From positions 164,980,746 to 165,044,745 of the forward strand of contig CM073590.1 of assembly GCA_037074705.1 (NCBI GenBank): 64,000 nucleotides of DNA. Reading direction: 5' to 3'. The notes beneath the pieces were generated by a model. It was given only the letters and a program-made list of their open reading frames with translations, searched no databases and had not been told where the DNA came from. Source of the DNA: Zhengitettix transpicula. Its lineage: Eukaryota > Arthropoda > Insecta > Orthoptera > Tetrigidae. Shown piece by piece: positions 51,201-60,954 of the stretch (its first letter is position 1; every line of letters starts with the position of its first letter). A program made the translations under genes and the position numbers.

Positions 51201-52226
51201 TAATTGCGGGTCCAGTAACTTGTTGATTTGGGATCTCTGTGGCGAATCCGCAACGCAGAACGTGGGCGAGCAGCCGGTCCCAAAGTGGTTATGTTAGAGC
51301 AGGCTATTGTCTCTGATGAATGACCTGACAAGTGGCGTATTTGCTTAGGACTTGTAAGGTAGGGTCTTGTGCGAGTCTGGTGAGGCCGACGAGTCCTGAG
51401 TAATCGCGGGGGCGAAATAACTGCAGCTGCAAGGATGTCAAGTGGCGTATTTACTTGGGATAATGAGGGTTCCAAAGTAATTGCGGGTCCAGGCACTTGT
51501 TGATTTAAGAAGTTAGAATCGCGCACATGTGAGGGGAGGTCCAAAGACAAATTGGACCTGTCTCGATTGTCGGGTTTCGGACAAAAGAGAGCAGCCGGCG
51601 AAAGGACTCCAACGGCAAGGACGTAAATTTCGGTAATGGGATTCTGTCACCGCGCCGTTGCGACGTAATTTTGCATCTAGAGAAAAACAAGGAGGATAGT
51701 GGTATATATAGGGTGAAATAACCTATTGTGGGACAGTCAGCGTCAGTCAGCGTGGGAGAGGGGTACAGGACGCATCGAAGAGTCAGTGATGGTCAGCGGC
51801 AGTCTGCGTGAGACAGTCAGCGTGAGAGAGTCAGAGTGCTGGAAGCATCGCGAGTATAGTCACAGTCAGTCAGCAAAACTATACAACTATAAACATTTTT
51901 ACGTACAGAAGCTCTATCTGTATGATTATGAGAATTTGACCTGTCTTCGATGGTAGGCGACCTGGATACAGCAACCGACGTCAAGTAGTGTCACGACGAG
52001 CAACTGGGATATTTTCACTGGATATGGAGAACCAGCTATCGGCGAACCAGTGATATTGTGTTAGAGTCAGTGAGTGTAAACGTCCAAGCTATAAAGTGCG
52101 TGTCTAAAGAACGAGTCGAAGTAAACCTGAGAAACCGTGAGTTGGAATGTATAATATTAACAGATGTAAACGTTATTAAAGGATAACAGTCAGATGTCGT
52201 TCTCTTCTTTTGATAATAAAGTTAGA

Positions 52227-52260
<34 letters not shown>

Positions 52261-55200
52261 TTGCTGGTTTAAGGAGCGCGCCGAGACGTGGCGTGGCAAT
52301 GCTTCAGTTTCACTTAGGACTCGACAAAGGACGGAGGTCCCACTGGTTTAACAAAGAAATGTAATAAACCACCACGCCCTGCAGATATTAAAAATAATGC
52401 TCGAGAAATAAATTAATTATATCAAAAATTGTTTTGGTAATTTCACTCAAAAACTTACCTGGCGCCCGTATTCTAAATGAAGGCTATAAACGCATGGACG
52501 AAAGATCTTTTGTTACTATATATATCTATATGCGTGATAAATATTGCATAGTAAAGATGGCTCTCGGAATGTAATTTAAAGAGTACAAAATATTATTTTT
52601 AACATTTACTGTAAATAAGCAAATTAAAGATTTAGTAGAAACAATAAAAAACTTTAATTTTGGACTAAAGAATAAACAGTAAAGGTAGACATATTTTAGT
52701 TTGTAGAAATAAAAATATCTCTGAAATATGAGAAACATCGAGACAGGTGAAAGTTTAAGGACTGAAGTACTGGAAAAATAACACCAAACTACTGTATTTT
52801 TAAAGCAATCAAAATATTTCGAGACGTACAGACTTGGTGTCAACTTCGAACACATGGATATATACAATTTATATGCTGTATTCCCATGGTAATCGAACAA
52901 TAGGAATCAATTACATTGTAAAATACCAGAATATATATATATATATATTTCTTCATATTGAAATGGTAGGAAATAATTATATTAGGGAAACACGTGAATG
53001 TATAAATTGAGATATTATTTATATGCATAGAAAAGAGATATAGAGAGCGACTGACTTACCATAAATTAAGAGTTGGCGCCACCACGCAGGATAAAAAGGA
53101 GAATGTTAAATTTTCAAGGTTCTAAGTTCCCATCTTCAATACATGACTCACATTGTGACTGGCCATAGTGCCGCCGCCAACTCTCCATTTAAGCGGCCCT
53201 ATATCTCTTTTCTTTCCATTTTAATGAATTAATTTGACAATTTCACATAATCCTTAATGGCTTAATTTAATATATATATATATATATATGAACGTTTGAC
53301 CATAGATATTGATATTTTTTAAGTGAAGTGAAATATTTAAAGGCAAATAACTTTAAATATATGTTATATTGTAAAGCCCCAAGGATATTTGCGTATAAAA
53401 GAATAACAGTATTAGACTACCACAGCACAAATTGGTCACCGTCGTATTGCCGGAAAAACTCAAGAATTTATAAATTCTTATTGAAGTTTGGTCAAGAATA
53501 TTTTCGCCATTATTTTGTTTATTTTCGAATACTTTGAGTTTCGTACTTATGCGCGTTATATCAGTGAATTTTACTATTCAAAGTCTGGAACGAACTAGTT
53601 GATTGAAGACAGACTTACTAATTTCTCTCTTCCTTATTAAAATCTATCAATAAAAATTTGTAGAAAATGATTAATAATAAGCGTAATACTTACACTTCAT
53701 CTACCGGGAGATTCAAAGTAACACTCCCAAGTGTGTCATCGCCGTATTTGAGGTATCCTAGAAACCCAATAATAGCATACAGCGCAACAACAACAATCAT
53801 TGAAATGTTCAACACTCCTGGACATCCCAAAAAATGTTCTGGTTTCTTCATGCTGTTCTCAACCGGCATCACCTAAAAAGGTAAACATACTAAAGTTTTT
53901 TACCCAGTATTAGAGTACAGATGGATAGTTATTAAATGACTGAATTGTAATTTCAAGAATAAAAAAATCATACTCCAAATAACAGACTAAAAATAAATAC
54001 TGTTATTTGGGTATTTCTTTACCTAATTAGTATATTTTAACCTTCTTTTAGAGTAACAGGCTACATGAGGGTAATCCACATGGTGGCAATTCCCTTTTAA
54101 TAACATAGGAAGGGATTTGAAAGGGGGAAGAGGAAGGGTAGAGGAAGGTAGCCAAGGGTTAACTAGGGCATCCTGGCTAGTCGGCTATTCGCCTTAAAGT
54201 AAGTGATGAACGAGAAACCCTAGAAAACCTGCATCAGGTAGGTAATTTTAATATACTCCATTTTACAGTAAGTAAAATAATAATAGAAACACTACTATTT
54301 ATTGAGGTTTTTCATATGTATTTGATATTCGCATCTGCAAGAATAATTAATTATGAGAAAGCACATATAATATGCAAACTTCTGACGATGAAACCAGCGC
54401 AATAGTTCGTCTTAATTAACGAAAAGTATGTTTAAACAAGCAGGATTTTTACAGAATTTGGAGAATAGAAAAAATTTACACATACACAAACATTGAGAAC
54501 GGGTAGCGTTTCCATAAGGAGCAGGTTATATTTTTTGCCAGGAAAGTGTGAATCTAATATGAATAATGGATGCTCTTCTATGTAATCGATAATATTTTGG
54601 CAATTATGTACCAAAATGTCGCGCCGTGAACTACATTTTGCTTTTCATAAATTTTGTGAATAATATAATGTACATTAATTGGTCGTTAAATATATCTTAT
54701 TAGAATAAAACACGTTAAATTAAAATACTGTTTATTAAAATTTTGTAAATGCCGTTTTACATTTATGGCAAGAGCCACCTATAATTCGAACTGGAATTCA
54801 AATACTTAAGGATGGTACGTCTAGTGCAAATTACTAATCTGAATAATTATCGTAACTGTGGATAGTGGGTAGTAACAATCAACTATACATGCTTTCCTAA
54901 GGTTTATCTGTTTGCGATTCCCGTTACAATTACGGTAGGTTGTTGCCATAATTGCAAATTTTTAATAAGTTATTTGAATGCACTAAAAGGTTTATGGATT
55001 ATCTTGTGACTGATGTGGTACGTAAAAAATTATTTGTAAATTCATATTTTCATCTCCGATTTTTTTAGGTTGTAAATATAAACCTTACAAACATAAATAA
55101 TTATAGAGAAAAATGTTCTTAAAAAAATAAAATGCATGATACTACCCGGTCTTAGTAAATAACGGTAAGAGGTGTTCATATTTTTCAGGAAAAGAAAGAT

Positions 55201-58200
55201 ATAAATAATATGAAAGCTCAAGAATATATCATGAATAAATGTATGAGAAATTTTCTGGATTATATTTGTATGGATTATAATCTCAGTTATTTGTATTTAA
55301 TTAACATAAATATAATACTGTGCAATTTTTAAAAAATTCTTACGTAATAACTGTTTAGCAGAAAGGTCCACAGATAATCTGGTTACAAAACATTTGCAAA
55401 CAATAAATAGTAATTTGTGAATATTTTAACTTTCAACCTACATATTCCATCTTCTAAAAATTTAACTCTTCCCACAATTCAAGGATTAACACATTTTTAA
55501 CGCTTCTTCCGCAATTGAGACGAGATATCAATATCATTTCAGTATTAGAAAATTGGAAATACGATTAAACTTTTCCTCGTTTCTAGTTGATGAGCTCTTT
55601 AGCTGATGACCAGGAAGAGTGATGAGGAAAACGTTTGTTCTGTTGTCATTTAGTGTTTGATGAAGTGTAAGTTAACGTGGGATAACACAAGATCGAATTA
55701 ACCTTTCGCTGGAATCACGTAATATGTTGTACTAATGAACGTTTGCTAAAACTTTAGTTAAATAAATGTGACAAATGTTCAACACATATACAATCAGTTG
55801 TATTAATTCTATGTAAATAGGTAATAACAGTATATGAGAAACTATGTTTGTATGTATCTTATTTTGTATATCTGTATTGAAATGCAATTTATAAACACAA
55901 TTGAATTTCTAAGTTTCTATAGCAGTGCTTAGTCGTAAAGCACGTTTTGTTTTTCTCATCCCGGATCTAAAACATATATTTTGAAAAAAATTGCAACACT
56001 TGATGACGTCATCTGCAATAGGCTACGAGAAAATAAAGCAGTTTTTAATACCTCAGGTGTAAACCTACTGGATTGCACTCGGGCTTTCTTTGTGGCCATT
56101 GCTTAATCAATATTTTTGGTACTCTTTTAAAGATGAATGGTTTGTCCTGGGAAACTTCAGAGTAATAAGGAGGTAACTTACCTCAATCGATGATTGCAGC
56201 CGTGGCCATAATCACATGTAGTACTCCACAGTACTCATAAACGATCATATTCGAATGATCTTTTTTGTTTATCTTATCTTTGCTCCGTGACGTTTTCAGC
56301 GTGACTATACGACATATTAACAGCCAAGTCAAATTTATTAACAACAATTATAAAATATAATTAAAAAGAATCTTATGATTACTTGGCGTGAAGACGAGAA
56401 TACTGCGTCCAGACAGAAAACCCATTAGATGTGAGTGGGACAAATACGGAGAGCTTTCCCTACCTGATGAATGTTGTTCAAGGTATTTCCCTGCATCAAA
56501 TTTAGATACAATCCGTATACGGTACCCCGGGAGCCCTAGTAAACACTTTGCTATCTTGTTCTCCTTTCCGCATATGTTATTCCTATGCTATTAAAAAAGA
56601 CCAACACTTGAATGACCATCAGGCGGCCTGTCACCGCACAAGGAAGCATATTAAAAAAACCACAAGTGTCTCTTTTTTAAATTTTATATATTATAAACCG
56701 ACACCCGAAGTCAATTTTGAGAGGTGTTTCCTCTAGGAATGCAGACGATGTGTATAAGACAATAATTGTCTGCTGTTACCATGGTAACATTTAGCCAGCC
56801 TCAAAACTTTGTCCAAGCTTGGTGTCGGGAATGCTGCGTGCCCACAGCAAACACCACCACCAGTAATAGAAAGAGCGTAAATGATGAAGAGGGCATCTGA
56901 ACTGTAAATAATTATTTTTTGTGGCCTGGGTTTTTACGTTAAATCAAAAATTATTGACCATTAAAGAAATTTTATATAAGTTTATTACAGTTAAGCATGA
57001 AAAACTCATCTCAGGCACCTGTGGTTTTTACATAGAAGAGATCTGCTGCCCGTACCAAATACGTACTGCTATTCTGTGTTGTGTTGCTTGCTGTAGCTCT
57101 CGTACCGACGTCTCCGTATCTCACAACCGGAAGAACGGGTTAAGTGCAGTGATGACTTTAGTCAGGACCGTTGCAAGGCGTTGACTCAGGGGTTGACCAC
57201 TGACTAAGGCGTCGGCCTCCGGGATTGATTGCTGGCAAGCCTTCGTACTAAATTGTGTGGCTTCGATGAACTCTTCACTAACAAATTGTGCCCCTTTCTC
57301 ACGACGATTCAGCCTCGGATTATATCAGAGACAACAACTTGGAAACGTTTACAGCAGAACTCATGAGATTTGTAGATCGGTGACACTTAAAACGTATACA
57401 CGTAATGCAATACGGAGCCTCTCATAATCACGTCCACCAGCTGCGGTGAGCGCAGAACAACTGTCCAGTTTCAAAAGCTTATCTCCGTTCCCTCCATTAT
57501 AGCCTCCCATTCTTTTACTTTTTTCATTATTAGAAAACTTCGTCGAAATGTCAGTTTCACTGATTCTTCCATTGTTACAAGAGTTATAGCTCGCAGCTGC
57601 AGTCCCGTAGTCGACAATGGCCAACTATTCTGTCATGTTGAGGCCAACAATCGAGACAGGACATGAAAATTACTTGGATGGAAATATTTATCTCCTTCAC
57701 CCCCACGCACGTCCAAACCACAGCAAACAACACTTCCGAGACAAACAAAACTAAACCAAAATACACGCGTTACAGAACCTATAACGGCAAAGGACTCAAT
57801 TCCCTGTACGCGTGAGACAAGTAGCGAGAGCTCGGCCTACCTCTGGTGTAGGTTTCTCTAAGGTTATCCCTACATAACGTGTAGGATGAGGATCGTTAAA
57901 CTATAGCCCGAGGCTACTACCTAATCCTTTCTCTATCTTATTTTGTATTCCTTCCTATGCTATTACATGGAAGTAGCCAAAACATTGATCAAGTAGCCTG
58001 TTTCTTTAAAAAATTAAACAACTTTACCACTCCGATGCCTTCCATGGCGAAGATCACAGTGCTGAAGAACAGAGGCAGCTGCGCCAGTGTACTGAAGTAT
58101 TGCCGCTCCTGGATGGGAGGAATCCTGTAGAACATGTAGTACAGCGTGATGGTGAAGCTGACTGCGATGGCTATGTTTGCCACTGTGGAGAAGGGCACCA

Positions 58201-60945
58201 AGTACTTCAGCCGTCTGATCATGCTAAGACCGACGAGAATCGGCGTTAAAAGCAACATGTAAATCCGGATATCCCAGTGCTGTATTCCAACAAAGTAATA
58301 CTTGCATACCTGTAACACGAAAATAAAACAAAGTGGAAGATTCTTTGAACATTTGGACAATCAAGATAAGCTAAAACCAAGTAACGCAGACGTTGGTTGA
58401 GAGAATTGCCACCGAAGACGAGAGGTTTTTCAGTAAAGGAACAGTTGTCAAACGCAACCAAATACCGAATGAGGAACTCAGAATTAGCATTTCATCCGTG
58501 CAATATCAATCGATTATAATACTTAATATCGGAACTTGTACGTCGCGTACTACAACATCGCATTTTATTCTTCAAGCGGATCTGATATCAAACTCCACTT
58601 CGTTAACGTTATGGATTAACCTATAAGTTCATTATGTATTGAAACAATTCTTTTTTATTATAGGTACGGATAAAATCCTCTAAAGTTGTTAAAGAAATGA
58701 GCTCTCTTTCAGAAATATGAAAACTAACAGATATTACTCTTGAATCTGGTTGGAAACAGATTCTTTTGAATGAATAAACTAATTTTATTGACTATAATTA
58801 AGTATACACTTGGTGGCAACTAATTTTTTACATAAATGATTGTTATGACGTCATATCAATAGTGAGTACGTGTTAGCTAATGTAAAAATTTAGTGATGAA
58901 CACAGTTGGCTTCATAATCATCATCTGAGAATCTCTGGATGGAGAGTTTCCTGCTAATAGCATTATAAAGGACATCTCTGCTCCCAAACCAGCACATTGA
59001 CTAATACAAATGCCCGACCAACCTGATGTAGGTTTTTATAAAGTTTTCCTTATAGCGAATTCCCGGGTAAACCCTTGGATACCTTGCTCCACCTTTCAGC
59101 TCTTTTCCTATTCTATAAGAGAGGAGTGGCCATTATGTGAGTTACGCTATACATAGCCTGTCTACACGCACTTCTTTTTCCTAAGCCATCCCATTGACAC
59201 ATACAATATTCACATTTCTAATTGTTGATTAACGTAAAACAATAAAACGTATCTGTATTAGCAACAGACTTTAATTTTAACAGCCGAAAGCTTGAATACG
59301 ATAAAATTCTATTTGTTTGCCTTTTTGTGGACCTTTACTCGGATATTTATCCATTTATATTGTTTTTTCCTCGTTTATCGTTGTTATGGAACATCCTTAG
59401 ATAAAAGTTTACGCTTCACACAATTTGACAATAAAGGGCTATTGGAACAATTTTCCGGATAAGGGCGATTTCCAAATTCATTGAAGAGAAACGGAATCCA
59501 CGAGCTGACTTCAACGAAAAAAAAAATGCTCCGAAAAGATATATTATTATTGGAAAAATAAATATTATTATTATTCATATATTATTACTATTATTTGATG
59601 ACTCTACAGCTTATTGAAGGGCTTCGCCTACCGGGCCAACTGACAGACTATCTTACATAACACATTCTGGATTCAGGAGTGACACGTGGTCAGTGTGTCG
59701 ATTCAGGTTTCGTGAGCAGGACGAGCACAAATATCCATGGTCTCGTCGGGATTCGAACCCGGGACCTCTGTGAAGCGAGGCAGTGACGTTTGACCAATAC
59801 ACCACAGCAGGCCCGCGTGAAAAGATATATATACTGCTATAAAATTACTGGCTTCATATCATAATCTGAGAATCCGATAAAATTGGAACGATAAAATTGA
59901 TTTGAATAAATCACTATTTTTTTTAACAATTTAGAACAATATCAAACTTTAGTAACCATCCCCTTTTCTTAAAAAAATAGTAAATAATATTTCTTATATT
60001 TAAATGAATATTTCAAATTAATATTTTATTTGACGTTAAATAAATATAACGTTAAATAAATATAATGACCAGGAAGTCAGAGCAAGTTTAATATTAAATA
60101 TTTACTTAATTAATTACACTGACATTTAAATTAATACAAACAGAAAAGTACTACGCTTCGTCTCTAATTTCAGACCTCATCAGGTGAAACTAATAATAGT
60201 TTTTAAAAAAAGATGACACATAATAATTAATAATTAATTTTAGAGAGAAAAATTTCTTCAGTGATGTTGAATTTTTGTATTCATGTAGATGTTTAAAAAG
60301 TGTAAATTTCTTAAAGATTTCTTAAAAATTTCAATGTGATTTAAAATAATTTAGAATAAATTTTAAAATGCATGGTTTGATTTACATGCCAGTTAAACCC
60401 GAAATCTGAACTTTCCTCTATTTTTATTAATTTACCCTTGAAGCAATATTAAATAATAAATGTCTTCTGCTGGCGTAACGGCCATAATATTTATTTAGTT
60501 TTCAGTTCTTCGATTAATTTTCTACAGCCCTAAACCAGTAGGAGGTAAAAAGAAAACGGTGTTAGGTTACTTATTTACTAATACTATAATTAATAAATCA
60601 ATTATTGACCTTATACAGACACTTTATCTTTAGAATAATACCTGAAGAAGATACGAACTTGTATCGAAACGTCGTCACGATATAACTGATAAATAAAATG
60701 TGCGTTTAATATGAAGAATTGATTATTAATTCAAAAACAGACGTAAAATAAAAAGTTTTAATACCATAATTACATTTTTATCGTAGTTTTGTTGATAACA
60801 AAGAATATAATGATATTTCACAATGTAAAGCATTAATTAAAGACAGTTTGTGTAACATACCTGTTGAATAGATTCTGCAATGAACACGACATAAACGCAG
60901 TTAGCGCTATAATATGTCGCTAAAATACTGCAGTTGACAAAGTTT
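47951..60945 (-). CDS. SLC36-type proton-coupled amino acid transporter, copy B (3' part: exons 5-9 with stop, start off right edge)
   Basis: Five exons splice in frame: 60945-60861, 58309-58028, 53872-53694, 50439-50270 and 48204-47951, giving 322 residues before TAG. They cover TM3 to TM11 of the family: SANCVYVVFIAESIQQ (TM3), IYMLLLTPILVGLSMI (TM4), LVPFSTVANIAIAVSF (TM5), FFSTVIFAMEGIGV (TM6), NISMIVVVALYAIIGFLGYL (TM7), LIALAMIFTYGLQIFVP (TM8), then TM9-11 in the last exon. All borders are GT-AG and no frameshift or early stop is seen, so the gene looks functional. The first base of the 60.9-kb exon completes a phase-2 codon, exactly as exon 4 of copy A would require. The introns (2.1-4.2 kb) are full of retroposons. 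Exons 1-4 of this copy are not found between 60.9 and 64 kb. Confidence 0.9.
48205..50269 (-). other. Copy B intron 8
   Basis: 2.07 kb of AT-rich DNA between exons 8 and 9. No element recognised. Confidence 0.8.
50270..50439 (-). CDS. Copy B exon 8 (TM8)
   Basis: 170 nt; acceptor CGTTTCAG (50447-50440), donor GTAAGA (50269-50264). It reads LAQIVKILIALAMIFTYGLQ then IFVPNDIVLGFI and a loop ending RAGIVAVT. TYGLQ-x-x-VP is the family signature of TM8. Confidence 0.9.
50950..52577. mobile_element. 1.6-kb segment bounded by 37-bp inverted repeats, GC-rich LTR-like interior
   Basis: Left arm 50950-50986 (ATTACATTCTGAAAGCCATC...) and right arm 52541-52577 are inverted copies with a few mismatches, each next to TTAA. 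The interior is GC-richer. A TGTAATGCATT start at 50998 follows a TA run. Block ATTGCGGGTCCAG...CACTTGTTGATTT recurs about 278 bp apart (near 51200 and 51478), GTCAGCGT words are repeated at 51733-51870, and the segment closes with TTACC/TGGCGCCCG at about 52460, a lysine-tRNA-type primer-binding sequence. It may be an LTR inserted between inverted host repeats, or a foldback element. Confidence 0.45.
52229..52257. repeat. (AT)n microsatellite
   Basis: Uninterrupted AT run within the 1.6-kb segment. Confidence 0.9.
53030..53212. mobile_element. MITE-like element, 183 bp
   Basis: Perfect 14-bp terminal inverted repeats GAAAAGAGATATAG / CTATATCTCTTTTC, and a second inner pair (AGAGTTGGCGCC / GCCGCCAACTCT). 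No reading frame. No clear target duplication is seen. It lies in intron 7 of copy B. Confidence 0.65.
53694..53872 (-). CDS. Copy B exon 7 (MPVENSMKKP motif and TM7)
   Basis: 179 nt, phase 0 in, phase 2 out; acceptor CTTTTTAG, donor GTAAGT (53693-53688). It begins VMPVENSMKKPEHFLGCPG, a near-invariant SLC36 stretch, then TM7 and GYLKYGDDTLGSVTLNLP. Confidence 0.93.
54045..54808 (-). mobile_element. R2 composite repeat, inverted copy
   Basis: Close copy of 24814-25595 in reverse orientation, including the same R2/R1 junction near 54245 and the related 60-codon frame. It begins 173 bp from exon 7 of copy B. Confidence 0.72.
56430..56890 (+). mobile_element. R1 retroposon remnants, diverged and rearranged
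   Basis: 56430-56640 resembles the R1 3' half (CCCTACCTGATGAATG, CCCCGGGAGCCCTAGT, CCTATGCTATTAAA). 56710-56890 resembles the 5' half (TGAGAGGTGTTTCC, GGGAATGCTGCGTGCCC). The halves stand in swapped order, so they are two insertions or one rearranged copy. Confidence 0.5.
57800..58018 (+). mobile_element. R1 retroposon abutting the exon 6 splice donor
   Basis: Diverged 3' part of R1 (GGCCTACCTCTGGTGTAGG, TATAGCCCGAGG, CCTTCCTATGCTATTA, AAGTAGCCTGTTTCTTTAAA), antisense to the gene. Its A-rich tail ends about 10 bp from the GT donor at 58027-58026. Confidence 0.65.
58028..58309 (-). CDS. Copy B exon 6 (TM4-TM6)
   Basis: 282 nt, 94 codons, phase 0 at both ends; acceptor TTACAG (58315-58310), donor GTAAAG (58027-58022). 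It contains LTPILVGLSMIRRLKYLVPF, STVANIAIAVSFTITLYYMF and the very conserved FFSTVIFAMEGIGV. An R1 retroposon tail ends within about 10-13 bases of the donor. Confidence 0.93.
58995..59168 (+). mobile_element. R1 retroposon, 5'-truncated and shortened
   Basis: From AATGCCCGACCAACCTGATG through TTCCCGGGTAAACCCTTGG to ACATAGCCTG, with internal deletions compared with other copies. Confidence 0.6.
59533..59830 (-). mobile_element. tRNA-derived SINE with perfect 12-bp target duplication
   Basis: Element 59818-59545 on the minus strand, 274 bp. The head has a box-A-like TGGTGTATTGG and a perfect pol III box B, GGTTCGAATCC (59759-59749). The body is unrelated to R1 and the tail is rich in TAA/AAT units. 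Perfect GAAAAGATATAT copies flank it (59533-59544 and 59819-59830). tRNA-derived SINEs are transcribed by RNA polymerase III and moved by a partner LINE. The perfect duplication means a recent insertion. The acceptor arm does not pair, so it is not a tRNA gene. Confidence 0.88.
60150..60190 (-). repeat. Hammerhead-like motif (CTGATGA...GAAGC)
   Basis: Minus strand: CTGATGA (60183-60177), G, stem GTCT/AGAC around GAAATTAG, then GAAGC (60159-60155). Only one base departs from the GAAAC core. Confidence 0.5.
60640..60690 (+). repeat. Hammerhead-like motif, best-preserved core
   Basis: CTGAAGA (60642-60648), a perfect stem GATAC/GTATC (60650-60654, 60661-60665) with loop GAACTT, then GAAAC (60666-60670) and GTCGTCACG. 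All elements of the CTGANGA-stem II-GAAA core are intact. Stems I and III and the cleavage site are not identified. Confidence 0.55.
60861..60945 (-). CDS. Copy B exon 5 (TM3)
   Basis: 85 nt between acceptor CTGTTGCAG (60954-60946) and donor GTATGT (60860-60855). One base completes the previous codon, then 28 codons beginning NFVNCSILATYYSANCVYVV. In the family this is TM3, just after the conserved LSYAE loop. Too short to be found as a stand-alone reading frame. Confidence 0.85.
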
Positions 60946-60954
60946 CTGCAACAG

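Larger units (their letters stand above)
50440..53693 (-). other. Copy B intron 7
   Basis: 3.25 kb intron holding the inverted-repeat-bounded segment (50950-52577), a MITE-like element (53030-53212) and several TA microsatellites (52930-52949, 53270-53289). Confidence 0.8.
53873..58027 (-). other. Copy B intron 6
   Basis: 4.15 kb intron containing the R2/R1 composite (54045-54808) in gene orientation and R1 copies in antisense (56430-56890, 57800-58015). 54810-56400 shows no recognised feature. 56900-57790 is GC-richer with no family match. Confidence 0.8.
58310..60860 (-). other. Copy B intron 5
   Basis: 2.55 kb intron with an R1 copy, an intact SINE and an opposed pair of hammerhead-like motifs. 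A 16-bp unit (ACGTTAAATAAATATA) is duplicated in tandem at 60033-60064. Confidence 0.8.

Noticed and set aside
50948..51550. 200-codon minus-strand open frame, the longest in the window
   Set aside because: It lies antisense in the GC-rich LTR-like block, has biased composition, and its apparent internal repeats (GPAIT) reflect the repeated DNA blocks. No family resemblance.
50950..52577. piggyBac-type transposon because TTAA flanks both inverted arms
   Set aside because: The TTAA lies within continuing symmetry of the arms, the ends do not begin with the usual CCC, and no transposase frame exists.
52526..52900. 124-codon minus-strand open frame rich in Y, F and L
   Set aside because: Low-complexity translation of AT-rich intron DNA crossing an inverted repeat; no motif.
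59738..59818. Possible tRNA gene on the minus strand
   Set aside because: Box B is perfect but the acceptor ends do not pair and the sequence continues into a SINE body, A/T-rich tail and target duplication.
1113..60945. A single transporter gene spanning the window in one transcription unit
   Set aside because: Exons 5-9 lie upstream of exons 1-4 in transcription direction, so they cannot be spliced in order from one linear transcript.
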